This document shows positions 17,968 through 27,105 of a DNA stretch of 64,000 nucleotides, piece after piece. The notes beneath the pieces were generated by a model. That model did no database searches. It worked only from the letters and a program-made list of their open reading frames with translations, and had not been told where the DNA came from. A program made the position numbers and the translations under genes. Each line of letters begins with the position of its first letter. Within the stretch, counting starts at the first letter, position 1. Source of the DNA: FEN-1297 sp963710735 (GTDB lineage Bacteria; Bacteroidota; Ignavibacteria; Ignavibacteriales; Ignavibacteriaceae); the NCBI GenBank assembly GCA_963710735.1, contig CAVQBN010000001.1, positions 186,001 to 250,000 on the forward strand, given 5' to 3'.

Positions 17968-20427
17968 TTGGAGAAGAAGTTTTCCCTTAATAATGGTTGG
18001 CAGTTTACACTTTCCAAAATAAATTCTACAGATAAAGAAAGTAGTATCAATGTAAAACAGGGTAAATGGTTTGAAGCGTCAGTACCCGGGACTATTCATA
18101 CCGATTTGCTGAATTTAAATCTAATTGAAGAACCATTTTATTCCGATAATGAAAATAAACTTCAATGGATAGGGGAGTGTGACTGGTCATATAAAAATAA
18201 GTTTGATTTACCAAAACATTTTGATAAAGACAAATCCACATTTCTAGTGTTTGAAGGTATCGACACTGCCGCAGAGATTCTTGTGAACGGAGTTAAGGCT
18301 GCTACCGTAGACAACATGTTCCTTGTTCATAAATTTGAAATATCGGAATACATAAAAGAGAAAAAAAATAGACTGGAAATAAATTTTATCTCTCCGGTAA
18401 AATATGCGCGTCAGCTTGAAGCTGAAAAAGGAAAGCTTCCGGTTGCACTGAGGTCGGAAAGAGTTTATATAAGGAAAGCTCAGTATTCTTTCGGATGGGA
18501 TTGGGGACCTACGTTTGTTACAATGGGAATATGGAAAAACGTTTATCTGATTCAACAGGAAAAATTCTATATAGAAAATTTTACTTTTGATACGCTCAAA
18601 ATTGAAGAAGATACTGCGCATGTAAAATTAAAAATAAAATTAAATGCGCCAGCGTCAGACGGGATTAAATATAAAATTTGCCTCAGCAATAGTGAAAATA
18701 AAATTGAATTTATAGAACCTGCTTCTAAAAATGTAACTGAAACTATCAAACAATTCCCGGTAAAGAATCCTTCACTCTGGTGGCCGAACGGAATCGGCGA
18801 CCAGAATCTTTATACTCTTGAAATTCAAATTTTGCATAATGATGAAATACTTGATGAGAAAAAAAAGAAAGTAGGCATTCGAACGGTTGAATTACAATTG
18901 AAAGACGGAGAGAATAACACTTTTAGATTTATAATTAATAACAAACCGACATTCTTAAAAGGAGTAAACTGGATACCAGCAGATTCTTTTCTTCCGAGAG
19001 TAGATGAAAATAAGTACCGTAAGCTTTTATCCTTTGCAAGAGATGCAAATATGAATGTTGTGCGTGTTTGGGGAGGCGGCATTTATGAGAATGATGTTTT
19101 TTATGATTTATGCGATGAGCTCGGTTTAATTGTCTGGCAGGATTTTATGTTTGCCTGCGCTTCGTATCCCGAGCACGAAGAATTTATCGATAGTGTAAAA
19201 GCAGAAGTTGAGCAGAATGTAACAAGACTGCAGCACCATCCTTCAATTGCAATTTGGTGCGGCAACAACGAAAATGAATGGATATGGTATCAGGAACAAA
19301 AAAAATCTTACAAGGAAATGCCCGGTTATAAAATTTATCATGAAGTTATTCCAGGTATTCTAAATAATCTTGATCCGAACCGTCCTTATTGGCCGTCAAC
19401 TCCTTTTAGTTATGAAGAAGATCCTAATTCACAATTATCAGGCAACCGGCATCAATGGGGAATATGGAGCTTATGGATTGATTATAAAAATGTTAAAAGC
19501 GATGAAAGTCTTTTTGTAACTGAATTTGGATTCCAAAGTTCGGCTAATTATCCTACAATAAGTAAAGTTTTACCGGAAGACCAGAGAAGTTCTCAAAGCA
19601 GGATTTTTGAGCATCATAATAAGCAGGTTGAAGGGCCTGAAAGATTATTTAAATTTTTATCCTCTCATTTACCGGTAAAAACTGATTTGAGAGATTTCAT
19701 TTATCTTACCCAACTCAATCAAGGATTTGCATTAAAAGAATGTGTTGAGCACTGGCAGTTTCGTTTCCCGGAAACCAACGGCTCTATCATATGGCAGTTG
19801 AATGATTGCTGGCCGGTAGCAAGCTGGTCATTAATCGATTCTGATTTAATTCCGAAATTATCTTATTATACAATTAAAGAATCTTTTTCTAATACACTCA
19901 TATCCGCTGTTGAAGATTCTGATAATCTGAAAATATCTATTCTTAATAATTCGTTGGAGCAATTTACAGGCTCATTTCAGCTTGATTTAGTATCTCTTCC
20001 TTCCGGAAAAGTGACAAATGTAATTACTAAGAAGATTATTGCAGATCCATTATCAAAAGGAGAATATTATTCTTTCCATTTATCGAGTGGAATAAAAAAT
20101 GGTGAAGGTATCTATGTAATTTCGCTAAGAGACAATGATGGTAATCTTAAAAATAGAAATTTATATGCCGGGACCGAATTTAAGTACATGAAAATGCCGC
20201 AGCCGAAGATCAAAATAAAATTTGCAAAAGATAAAAACCTTGTAAAGATCTCGGCAGATAAACCGGCTTTTTTTGTCTTTATTGAAAGTAAGGATTTACT
20301 GTTTGATAAAAATAATCTAATAATTCTGCCTAACGAAAAAATAACGTTACAATATTCCGGTTCAATAAAAAATTCTAAAAAAGAACCGAAAATATACTGC
20401 ACCACTCTAAATCAATATTTGCACTAG
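17968..20427 (+). CDS. Beta-mannosidase, glycoside hydrolase family 2
   Basis: An 819-residue GH2 protein without signal peptide, so probably cytoplasmic. The start is TTG at 17968, nine bases after the previous stop, with GGA upstream. The order is the GH2 jelly-roll with SWDWGP-type motif (SFGWDWGPTFVTMGIWKNVY), an Ig-like domain with LWWPNGIGDQNLY, then a TIM barrel with VRVWGGGIYENDVFYDLCDE. The acid/base is Glu435 in WCGNNENEW and the nucleophile Glu519 in FVTEFGFQS. FETNGSIIWQLNDCWPV-type sequence completes the beta-mannosidase signature. It removes mannose from non-reducing ends of imported beta-manno-oligosaccharides. Confidence 0.92.
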   Translation: MEKKFSLNNGWQFTLSKINSTDKESSINVKQGKWFEASVPGTIHTDLLNLNLIEEPFYSDNENKLQWIGECDWSYKNKFDLPKHFDKDKSTFLVFEGIDTAAEILVNGVKAATVDNMFLVHKFEISEYIKEKKNRLEINFISPVKYARQLEAEKGKLPVALRSERVYIRKAQYSFGWDWGPTFVTMGIWKNVYLIQQEKFYIENFTFDTLKIEEDTAHVKLKIKLNAPASDGIKYKICLSNSENKIEFIEPASKNVTETIKQFPVKNPSLWWPNGIGDQNLYTLEIQILHNDEILDEKKKKVGIRTVELQLKDGENNTFRFIINNKPTFLKGVNWIPADSFLPRVDENKYRKLLSFARDANMNVVRVWGGGIYENDVFYDLCDELGLIVWQDFMFACASYPEHEEFIDSVKAEVEQNVTRLQHHPSIAIWCGNNENEWIWYQEQKKSYKEMPGYKIYHEVIPGILNNLDPNRPYWPSTPFSYEEDPNSQLSGNRHQWGIWSLWIDYKNVKSDESLFVTEFGFQSSANYPTISKVLPEDQRSSQSRIFEHHNKQVEGPERLFKFLSSHLPVKTDLRDFIYLTQLNQGFALKECVEHWQFRFPETNGSIIWQLNDCWPVASWSLIDSDLIPKLSYYTIKESFSNTLISAVEDSDNLKISILNNSLEQFTGSFQLDLVSLPSGKVTNVITKKIIADPLSKGEYYSFHLSSGIKNGEGIYVISLRDNDGNLKNRNLYAGTEFKYMKMPQPKIKIKFAKDKNLVKISADKPAFFVFIESKDLLFDKNNLIILPNEKITLQYSGSIKNSKKEPKIYCTTLNQYLH

Positions 20428-20463
20428 AATAGTAGATTGAATCACTACTTTATTGAGAGTTTT

Positions 20464-22674
20464 ATGAAAACTAAACTTTTCATTTTTGCCATGACTTGTT
20501 TTATCATGGTTTCCTTTTCCAATTCTTTTTCTCAAAGTAAAAGTAATTCGTTATCTGTTCACTTCGGCCGCAAAGCTGATGTATCTGTCGGAAGCCCTTA
20601 TGTGGGAGTTGAAATGCACAACAGTTCAATACTTCCTCAGAGAATCAGCTTTTATTACCCTGTTGCTAATAGTATTGACTTAAGTTCCGACTACTTTACA
20701 AGAGATACAACTTATATTATGTCTGCTGCACTTAAGATCGATAATAAACCAATTGAGTGGCTCGGTTTAAAACCATATAGATTTACATTAACTCCTTACG
20801 AAGTAAAATATTTCAAGGAGGATTCGGAAAAATCAATAATGGTTTCCTATCAATTCTGCAAAGACAAACCGGCAATGATTTTAACCTATGAAATTACTAA
20901 CGAAGGCAATACGTCTAAAAGGTTTGATTTTTACACACACCTGGAGACTTCATTAAAAACATGCCATACATATGCACTTATAGATAAAGCATGGACGTCA
21001 TATGATAAGAAAAGCTCAACGGCTTATACTAATTTTGAAGACGAGGGCACAAAGTATGCGCAGGTATTTGTTTCAAACGCCGGTGAAAAGCCGGTTAGTT
21101 TTAATACTATAGGAAATTTAAATGACAAAGGTTTGGAAGATATCGATTTGACTTCTCTTAATAATAAGTTAAAAGAAAAAACTCTATCTAAGTCAAAACC
21201 GGATATCCCTGCTGCTGAATTTCTTTATTCGAAAATGCTCAAACCGCATAGCAAAATGACCATTGTTCAAATAATCGGATCATGCAGGCAAAATGAAGGA
21301 AAGGCATTGGTAGAATATTTGGCGGGTAATTACAAAAAAGAAATTAAAGATTATGAAAAAAGTGTTATGGCGGAAGTCAATGAGGGTAAATTTATAACCG
21401 GCGATACTGTCCTGGATAAATCATATTTATGGGCAAAGGCAATATTAGCAGTAAATAAACATTATATTGATGGAAATATTGTCCCGATGCCATGTCCTGC
21501 GGAATATAATTTTTACTTTACTCATGATGTTCTAGTGACGGATTATGCAGCAGTTAATTTCGATCTGCCCAGAGTAAAAAATGATCTTGAATATATTATT
21601 TCACATGCAAGCAAAGATTTCATAATTCCGCATGCCTATTACTGGAAAGACACCTCTTACACAACCGAATTAGCAACTTCAGATAATTGGAATAATTTCT
21701 GGTTTATAATTGTGGCAGGAAGTTATTTGAAGCATTCAAATGATTTGAATTTCATGAATCGCCTATATCCTTATCTTTCAAAATGTATCGAACAAACATT
21801 ACTGAATAAAAAAGATGATAACTTAATGTGGGAAGCGCATATTGATGGTTCTGATTTGGGAAACAGTTATGGTCCCCGTGCATTTATGACCTCACTCGCG
21901 ATAAAATCACTGAAGGAATATGTTTTTATATCTTCATCTCTCGGTAAGAATAAAAGTGTTTTGGAAAGGTACGAAGGCCTGGCAGATAACATGCAAAATG
22001 CATTAATTGAAAAACTTTGGAGTAATAAACTGGGATATCTTATAAATTATTACAAAGGCGGTAAATTAGACACACATTATTATACCGGCTCATTAATCGC
22101 GCCTCACTTTAAATTATTGAATCAGCAGCAGACAAGTGTATTAGTAAATTCAGCAACTGAGCATCTTCTAGATCCTAAAATCGGTATCTACAGTATTTAT
22201 CCTATGGATTTAGAAGAACTGAAAGGTTTTCTTGAACTTAAAGATGGTGAAGCAGGAAAACCTTTCTATTACGGAAACGGCGGAATCTGGATAAATGCAA
22301 ACGCATGGTTTGCCCTGGATTTAATAGCGGATAACAAAAAGGATGAAGCATATAATTTTATTAAAAGGACAATGACGTTGGATGGAATAACTAACAGTCC
22401 CAACGGCCAGCCCGCAATGTATGAATATAGGATAAGTGATTATAATAATCCTGAAGTTTACGGTAAAATAGACAAACCGCAATTTCTTTGGGCTGCGGGC
22501 TGGTACTTATACAGTTTATATCATTTATTCGGTATTGATGAAAGTACCTGGAATATTACTTTAAATCCATACTTGAAAGAAGGGCAAAAAACTTGTTCAT
22601 TTTCAATTGATGTGAATGGAAAGCCTGTTTATGTGGAAGTAAATGGGGCGGGGAAATATATCCATGAATATTAA
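20464..22674 (+). CDS. Secreted six-hairpin glycosidase-like protein, main part (C-terminus frameshifted)
   Basis: The ATG at 20464 is preferred to the TTG at 20437: a GAGAG motif precedes it and the signal peptide starts there (MKTKLFIFAMTCF..., cleavage near SFSQ). The 736-residue product has an N-terminal beta-sandwich (to about 290), then an (alpha/alpha)6 barrel with FYFTHDVLVTDYAAVNFDLP, WEAHIDGSDLG and NGGIWINANAWFALD, and a C-terminal beta-domain after QFLWAAGWYLYSLYHLFGI. This architecture resembles GH94/GH63-like debranching or phosphorolytic enzymes; the exact family is not clear. The stop at 22674 seems premature because homologous-looking sequence continues in another frame. Confidence 0.75.
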   Translation: MKTKLFIFAMTCFIMVSFSNSFSQSKSNSLSVHFGRKADVSVGSPYVGVEMHNSSILPQRISFYYPVANSIDLSSDYFTRDTTYIMSAALKIDNKPIEWLGLKPYRFTLTPYEVKYFKEDSEKSIMVSYQFCKDKPAMILTYEITNEGNTSKRFDFYTHLETSLKTCHTYALIDKAWTSYDKKSSTAYTNFEDEGTKYAQVFVSNAGEKPVSFNTIGNLNDKGLEDIDLTSLNNKLKEKTLSKSKPDIPAAEFLYSKMLKPHSKMTIVQIIGSCRQNEGKALVEYLAGNYKKEIKDYEKSVMAEVNEGKFITGDTVLDKSYLWAKAILAVNKHYIDGNIVPMPCPAEYNFYFTHDVLVTDYAAVNFDLPRVKNDLEYIISHASKDFIIPHAYYWKDTSYTTELATSDNWNNFWFIIVAGSYLKHSNDLNFMNRLYPYLSKCIEQTLLNKKDDNLMWEAHIDGSDLGNSYGPRAFMTSLAIKSLKEYVFISSSLGKNKSVLERYEGLADNMQNALIEKLWSNKLGYLINYYKGGKLDTHYYTGSLIAPHFKLLNQQQTSVLVNSATEHLLDPKIGIYSIYPMDLEELKGFLELKDGEAGKPFYYGNGGIWINANAWFALDLIADNKKDEAYNFIKRTMTLDGITNSPNGQPAMYEYRISDYNNPEVYGKIDKPQFLWAAGWYLYSLYHLFGIDESTWNITLNPYLKEGQKTCSFSIDVNGKPVYVEVNGAGKYIHEY

Positions 22675-23024
22675 ATATGATGGTAAGCTGTTACCTTCTG
22701 CAGTCATTCCGGCAAAAACAATATTCAATAAGATTGAAATTACTTTGGGTGAACCGAAATCTCCTTACGTAAAATCTACAAATAGCATTCTAGCAGAATT
22801 GTTCATATAATTCTCAAAAGTCTCAACTGAATATTGAATTAAATGCTTTCACAGGCCATAAAAATAAAACAGTAATTATTTCTCCTGTTGAACCAAAATC
22901 AGTCTTTGTAAATGGTGTTAAGTTAATTAAGGGTTTGAATATAGAAAAAGTCAATGAACTCTATCAAACTGTAATTGAATTTAATCATAAACGAAGTGAT
23001 GCAAGACTTAGAATAGACTTTTAA
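22664..23024 (+). pseudogene. Frameshifted C-terminal remainder of the preceding glycosidase-like gene
   Basis: After the stop at 22674, codable sequence continues without a gap in two more frames. One reads MNIKYDGKLLPSAVIPAKTI... to 22810. The next reads SYNSQKSQLNIELNAFTG... ARLRIDF and stops at 23024. Both look like the end of a C-terminal beta-domain. Removing one G from a GGGG run near 22645-22653 and one base near 22803 restores a single frame of about 850 residues. It is a continuation and not a separate gene. Confidence 0.65.
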
Positions 23025-23030
23025 AATAGT

Positions 23031-23055
23031 GAAGACACCATTTAAAGGTGTCTTC
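23031..23055. terminator. Hairpin between converging genes
   Basis: A perfect 9-bp stem, GAAGACACC and GGTGTCTTC, encloses the loop ATTTAAA. It lies between the end of the mannan cluster (plus strand) and the end of the cytochrome c gene (minus strand), so it may serve both. There is no strong T-run on the plus strand. Confidence 0.6.
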
Positions 23056-23098
23056 GCAAATATTATCCAGCTTAATAAATTATACTAGTATTATTTTA

Positions 23099-23623
23099 TT
23101 AATCGTCACTTTCATTTTTAGTAGAATTGTTCAAAGCTTGATATTGCTCTTTAGTCATTGTAGGCAGCTTTTCCATGAACGCTACAATATCCCATATTTT
23201 TTCATCGCTGTGCGTTTTACCGAAAGAAGGCATACCTGTGAGTTTTAGTCCGTTTTTTGTAATCCAAAATAGCTGCTGCGGAGGCATTTCTTTAGCTGAG
23301 TGTGCGAGATTCGGCGGATGAGGATAAAGACCTTTTCCGATTTCACTTCGCTCAATTCCAGGTGCCCCGTGGCATGTTTGACACATCTCTCGGTAGTGAA
23401 CAAATCCGATTTTTACTAATGACGTATCATTTAAATTATTCGGGACTTTTACATCTTTTGAGTGATGTTCAATTGAATTATCCTTTACCGCGTTGATAAC
23501 CCATAATGTTAGCTTATTATGAGGAACCATCGCGCTTATGTTATATACTCCGGATTCTACAAATATAAAAAAACCGATTATCACAACTACGATTACAATA
23601 ACAGTTCTTATTACGTATTTCAT
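23099..23623 (-). CDS. Membrane-anchored c-type cytochrome
   Basis: A 174-residue protein with an N-terminal membrane segment (about residues 7-27) and one haem-binding motif, CQTCH, at about 81-85. The axial methionine is probably in LTGMPSFGKTH, and the helix DEKIWDIVAFMEKLP closes the cytochrome c fold. It would carry electrons on the periplasmic side. It is the last gene of the minus-strand copper/cytochrome group and lies 237 bases after ccmF, which encodes the type of haem lyase needed to make it. Confidence 0.88.
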   Translation of the reverse strand: MKYVIRTVIVIVVVIIGFFIFVESGVYNISAMVPHNKLTLWVINAVKDNSIEHHSKDVKVPNNLNDTSLVKIGFVHYREMCQTCHGAPGIERSEIGKGLYPHPPNLAHSAKEMPPQQLFWITKNGLKLTGMPSFGKTHSDEKIWDIVAFMEKLPTMTKEQYQALNNSTKNESDD

Positions 23624-23860
23624 TGCCCACCTTATAAAAATATTAACCGGAATTTAATGGATTTAGATTACGTAAATTGGAATTCAAATCACATGAAAAA
23701 ATAATATCAAATATTTTTAGAACTATTCTATCTGGTACTAGGCTACTGAAAATGTTAAAATTTAATCCGGCAAATACATCTCGAATTTAAGTTATAATTA
23801 AAACTATAATTTTCTTAGGATTATCTACACACAAATATTATTAAATAATACTTCGGCTTT

Positions 23861-25969
23861 CTAGATATCCGATTTGTTCACTTTAGTTCTTCTTATAATT
23901 ACAAGTACTAAACCAATTGACATAACAAGAACTCCTAACCAGACAAAGCTTATAAATGGTTTTGTACTTACCTCGACAGTTAATATCTCTGCAGGAGTAT
24001 TTGTTCTATTCATCATAGAAGTATTGGATGCTCCTGTTTGACTGTTATCGACGTAGGAAATCGGTGAAAAATATATATCTTTAGTAAAACCTTCCAGAAT
24101 ATATGGTTCCCTCATCAAGCTATTGTTATAATTTGAATAGAACATGACGGGAGTAGCTGTATACATTTTATTATTTTCATTAATGTTTATATTGAATGTA
24201 TATTTATCTTTACTATTCTCAATAAGTTTTGGGCCGGTAAAAGTTAAATCTACATTGAATACATGCGTTTTAACCCCTATCGGTAGATCAACCTGTTGTG
24301 AACGTTCTAAAGTGGAGGACGCCAAAACTCCAAATAAGAAAAGAGCAAATCCAATATGTGATAAATGGCCTCCCCAAAAATAGACACCACTTTTTATAAC
24401 TCTAGTCAGCATTTGAATATTTACTACAACAGTAAAAATTATGGAAAGCAGTAAAAAATGATAACTTATATTTTTAATATTTAGAAGAAAGGAAATAACA
24501 ATTGTAATTATCAGTGAAATCAAAAGTGCAGGTAAAAAACTCTTTACCCATTCAGATCTGTTTGTTTCTTTCCATCTTAAATACAAAGTGAATCCAATCA
24601 GCAGGCACATAATTATTACTAAAGGAAGATTCATCTTATTATAGAAACTTATCTCAACTGAAGATCCAATTATCGGAGAAGAAGTTCCCACAAAAACCAC
24701 TAAAGCAGAAGCAACTAGAAAAAGAGCACCATACAATAATCCTGATTCCCTCGACAGAAATTTTTCTCTATTTTCATTTGATCCTGTAAGTGATTTCCTT
24801 CTAAAAAGTATTCCTCCAATTCCCGCAATTGTGAATGTAGAAATAAATAAAATTAAAAATAGGTAAACAGTTTCACCCGGGTCTTCAAAAGAATGGACTG
24901 AAGCTTTGGATAAAATTCCGCTTCTAGTTAAAAATGTACTGTACAAAACCAGTATAAAAACTAGAACCCCGAGAGTAAGATTTGTTTTAGCAAACCGGCC
25001 AAGTCTATCCAAAATTTGTGTTTGTTTCTGAATAAGTAAAGTATGGATTAAGGCAACACTTATCACCCATGGTATAAGGCTTGCATTTTCTACGGGATCC
25101 CATCCCCAGAAACCGCCCCATCCTAGAACACCGTAGGCCCAGTATCCGCCGATCATAAGTCCTAATCCGAGTACTGCAGCAGTAGTTACTGTCCACGGTA
25201 AAGCTAACTTAACCCATTGAGTATATTTGTTTTTTATTAGAGCAGAAACTGCAAATGAAAATGGAACTGCAGAAAGAGCATACCCGAGAAACAAAATCGG
25301 CGGATGTACTTCCATCCAGAAATTTTGTAAAAGAGGGTTCAGTCCTTTCCCTTTAATTAAGAAATCACTAAACGGGATACTATTGGACTTGAGGATTGAC
25401 ATTAATTGGGGGCTCATTCGTACATATTCCTGGTTCGAACCAGGATCGCTGAATAAAAAGCTCTGAAAGATGGGCATCTTTAAAAATGCCTGGTTAATAT
25501 ATTTTATGCTTATAAAATTCGGATCAGTCCAGATAAGAGTAAAAGGACTTTTAAATAATGGGGTAACCATTATTATTAAGTAAACAATAATTAACGAATA
25601 GACCATCATAAAAGAAGGTTCAAGATCATTTCTCTTGGATGTATAATTTTGCAAAACCGCGCCGATAATCACTGCTAACAGCAGCCATAACATAAAGCTT
25701 CCTTCCTGGCCTGCATAAAAAGTTGATAATAAAAGCCCGGGCGATAATTCGGCATTGCTGTAATCGAATACATATTTATATTGGTATTGATGGTTTACAA
25801 TAATAAAAAGCAAAAATATACTTGCTATTATTATTAATGCGGTTGTAGTATGATATGCAATCCTTGCATGCTTAAGTGCTTTATTATTTCCATTTGATGC
25901 CTGATAATATCTAATTACGCTGTATATTGCCGTAAATAGTGCTATAATTGTAATTATGTCTCCAAACAT
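23861..25969 (-). CDS. ccmF: Cytochrome c haem lyase subunit CcmF
   Basis: A 702-residue polytopic membrane protein. It has the haem-handling WWD motif (WGGFWGWDPVENASLIPW, near residue 285), the conserved MEVHPPILFLGY segment, and a periplasmic C-terminal domain before a last membrane helix. CcmF attaches haem to CXXCH motifs of apocytochromes. It is somewhat longer than the usual 650 residues. Other ccm genes are not in the window except for a possible CcmH-like neighbour just upstream, and the cytochrome c gene follows. Confidence 0.93.
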   Translation of the reverse strand: MFGDIITIIALFTAIYSVIRYYQASNGNNKALKHARIAYHTTTALIIIASIFLLFIIVNHQYQYKYVFDYSNAELSPGLLLSTFYAGQEGSFMLWLLLAVIIGAVLQNYTSKRNDLEPSFMMVYSLIIVYLIIMVTPLFKSPFTLIWTDPNFISIKYINQAFLKMPIFQSFLFSDPGSNQEYVRMSPQLMSILKSNSIPFSDFLIKGKGLNPLLQNFWMEVHPPILFLGYALSAVPFSFAVSALIKNKYTQWVKLALPWTVTTAAVLGLGLMIGGYWAYGVLGWGGFWGWDPVENASLIPWVISVALIHTLLIQKQTQILDRLGRFAKTNLTLGVLVFILVLYSTFLTRSGILSKASVHSFEDPGETVYLFLILFISTFTIAGIGGILFRRKSLTGSNENREKFLSRESGLLYGALFLVASALVVFVGTSSPIIGSSVEISFYNKMNLPLVIIMCLLIGFTLYLRWKETNRSEWVKSFLPALLISLIITIVISFLLNIKNISYHFLLLSIIFTVVVNIQMLTRVIKSGVYFWGGHLSHIGFALFLFGVLASSTLERSQQVDLPIGVKTHVFNVDLTFTGPKLIENSKDKYTFNININENNKMYTATPVMFYSNYNNSLMREPYILEGFTKDIYFSPISYVDNSQTGASNTSMMNRTNTPAEILTVEVSTKPFISFVWLGVLVMSIGLVLVIIRRTKVNKSDI

Positions 25970-26017
25970 TTCTAAATTCCCTTAATATATTTTATAATAT
26001 TTATTTTTTATCTTATT

Positions 26018-26563
26018 TTACAGCGATCCGGTTATTAAACCGCCGTACTTTTTATTAATTGCCAGGAAAACCTGACTTTGATCTTTTCCATTTTCCAAAT
26101 TATTCATGATGAAATTTCTTTCCTCGACAGCTTTTTTACAATCACATTTACTTAACTTATCTTTACATTTACCGCAAGTACACTGAAATTTTGAAGCAAC
26201 TGCATAGACTTGGGTTTTGATTAATGGATCAATGCTTTGCATTTCAAAAATTGATGATTGATTGGAATCATATTTATGAAATAACAAATCAAGTGAGCCT
26301 GCAATTCCAATGGAGACAATTATTATAAGCGGAATAACCCAGGTCGCTTTAAATTTTTGAAAGAAAACAGATTTAGAATATTTAGAATAATTATGATGAA
26401 TATGTTCTTGTCTATGGTTACTCCGTTTTTGTGCTTGCCCAGATTTATTTTTTGTAATGTTTTGTGCGGTAAGATTCTGGAAATTATCTAATTCCGCACC
26501 GCAATTTAAGCAAAAAATACTTCCGGATTTATTCTTAGTGCCGCATTTTTTACAAATTATCAT
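26018..26563 (-). CDS. Zinc-ribbon membrane protein with CcmH-like C-terminus
   Basis: This 181-residue protein begins with a zinc ribbon (CKKCGTKNKSGSIFCLNCG). A basic linker and one membrane helix (about residues 77-98) follow, then a Cys-rich domain CTCGKCKDKLSKCDC and ERNFIMNNLENGKDQSQVF. The last part resembles the CcmH/CycL region (cysteine pair, then a helix ending in GxSxxEV...YG). It sits 48 bases before ccmF on the same strand, so a role in keeping apocytochrome cysteines reduced or presenting them is plausible. The N-terminal zinc ribbon is unusual for that role, so the assignment is tentative. Confidence 0.6.
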   Translation of the reverse strand: MIICKKCGTKNKSGSIFCLNCGAELDNFQNLTAQNITKNKSGQAQKRSNHRQEHIHHNYSKYSKSVFFQKFKATWVIPLIIIVSIGIAGSLDLLFHKYDSNQSSIFEMQSIDPLIKTQVYAVASKFQCTCGKCKDKLSKCDCKKAVEERNFIMNNLENGKDQSQVFLAINKKYGGLITGSL

Positions 26564-26597
26564 TTATCAACCCTTCCCTTTGAATGACCTATAAAGA

Positions 26598-26996
26598 TTA
26601 TTTTTCTACTTGAAAACCATGTTTTATTAAATTCGCTTTTGCTTCTTTTATTGTTACTTCTTTTAGTTTCATACCACATTTAGGATCAATTCCGGGCTTA
26701 TCTGATAAAACATTTAAATCCATTGGACATTGGTAAATTTTCCCGTCTTTGTTTATATCAATTGCTTTCAAATTAATTATGTCTTTATAAAGCATCGGCA
26801 TATTGGCTGTCGCTTTAGGCGAATTGCTAATTATTTTTGAAGATGTGGTCATCTTCATTTCTTTCATTTTCAAATTACTTGTGGAATCAGCCTTCGTATT
26901 TGTCAGTTTTGTTTTATTTTGCCCAAATGAAAATGAAGTTGTACCTAACAGAATGACTGCTAAAAATGATATTATTTTTAAATTATTAAATTTCAT
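26598..26996 (-). CDS. Exported heavy-metal-binding-domain protein
   Basis: The ATG at 26996 is chosen over one at 27035 because AAGGA lies eight bases upstream and the signal peptide starts there (MKFNNLKIISF..., cleavage near SFGQ). The 132-residue protein has a Met/Lys/Thr-rich middle and a C-terminal metal-binding domain YQCPMDLNVLSDKPG, IDPKCGMKL. The same domain is found at the end of the CusB-like protein encoded upstream. It probably binds copper or silver in the periplasm, like CusF, and could hand metal to the efflux pump. That role is inferred. Confidence 0.75.
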   Translation of the reverse strand: MKFNNLKIISFLAVILLGTTSFSFGQNKTKLTNTKADSTSNLKMKEMKMTTSSKIISNSPKATANMPMLYKDIINLKAIDINKDGKIYQCPMDLNVLSDKPGIDPKCGMKLKEVTIKEAKANLIKHGFQVEK

Positions 26997-27073
26997 ATTT
27001 CTTATCCTTAATATATTATATTGAATTAATTCCATGCTTTTTTGTTTTTATACTAAATAAAGTCAAAAATATG

Positions 27074-27097
27074 GGAGACGAAAATTATTTCGCCTCC
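27074..27097 (-). terminator. Hairpin after cusA-like gene
   Basis: An imperfect inverted repeat, GGAGACGAAA and TTTCGCCTCC, with one internal mismatch, lies directly behind the cusA-like stop on the minus strand. A T-rich tract follows. It may end or attenuate transcription between the pump genes and the downstream metal-binding/cytochrome genes. Confidence 0.45.
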
Positions 27098-27105
27098 TTT
27101 TCTTT

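Noticed and set aside
23302..23704. Plus-strand ORFs opposite the cytochrome c gene
   Set aside because: They lie antisense to a gene with a clear CXXCH motif and signal anchor and show no ribosome-binding sites.
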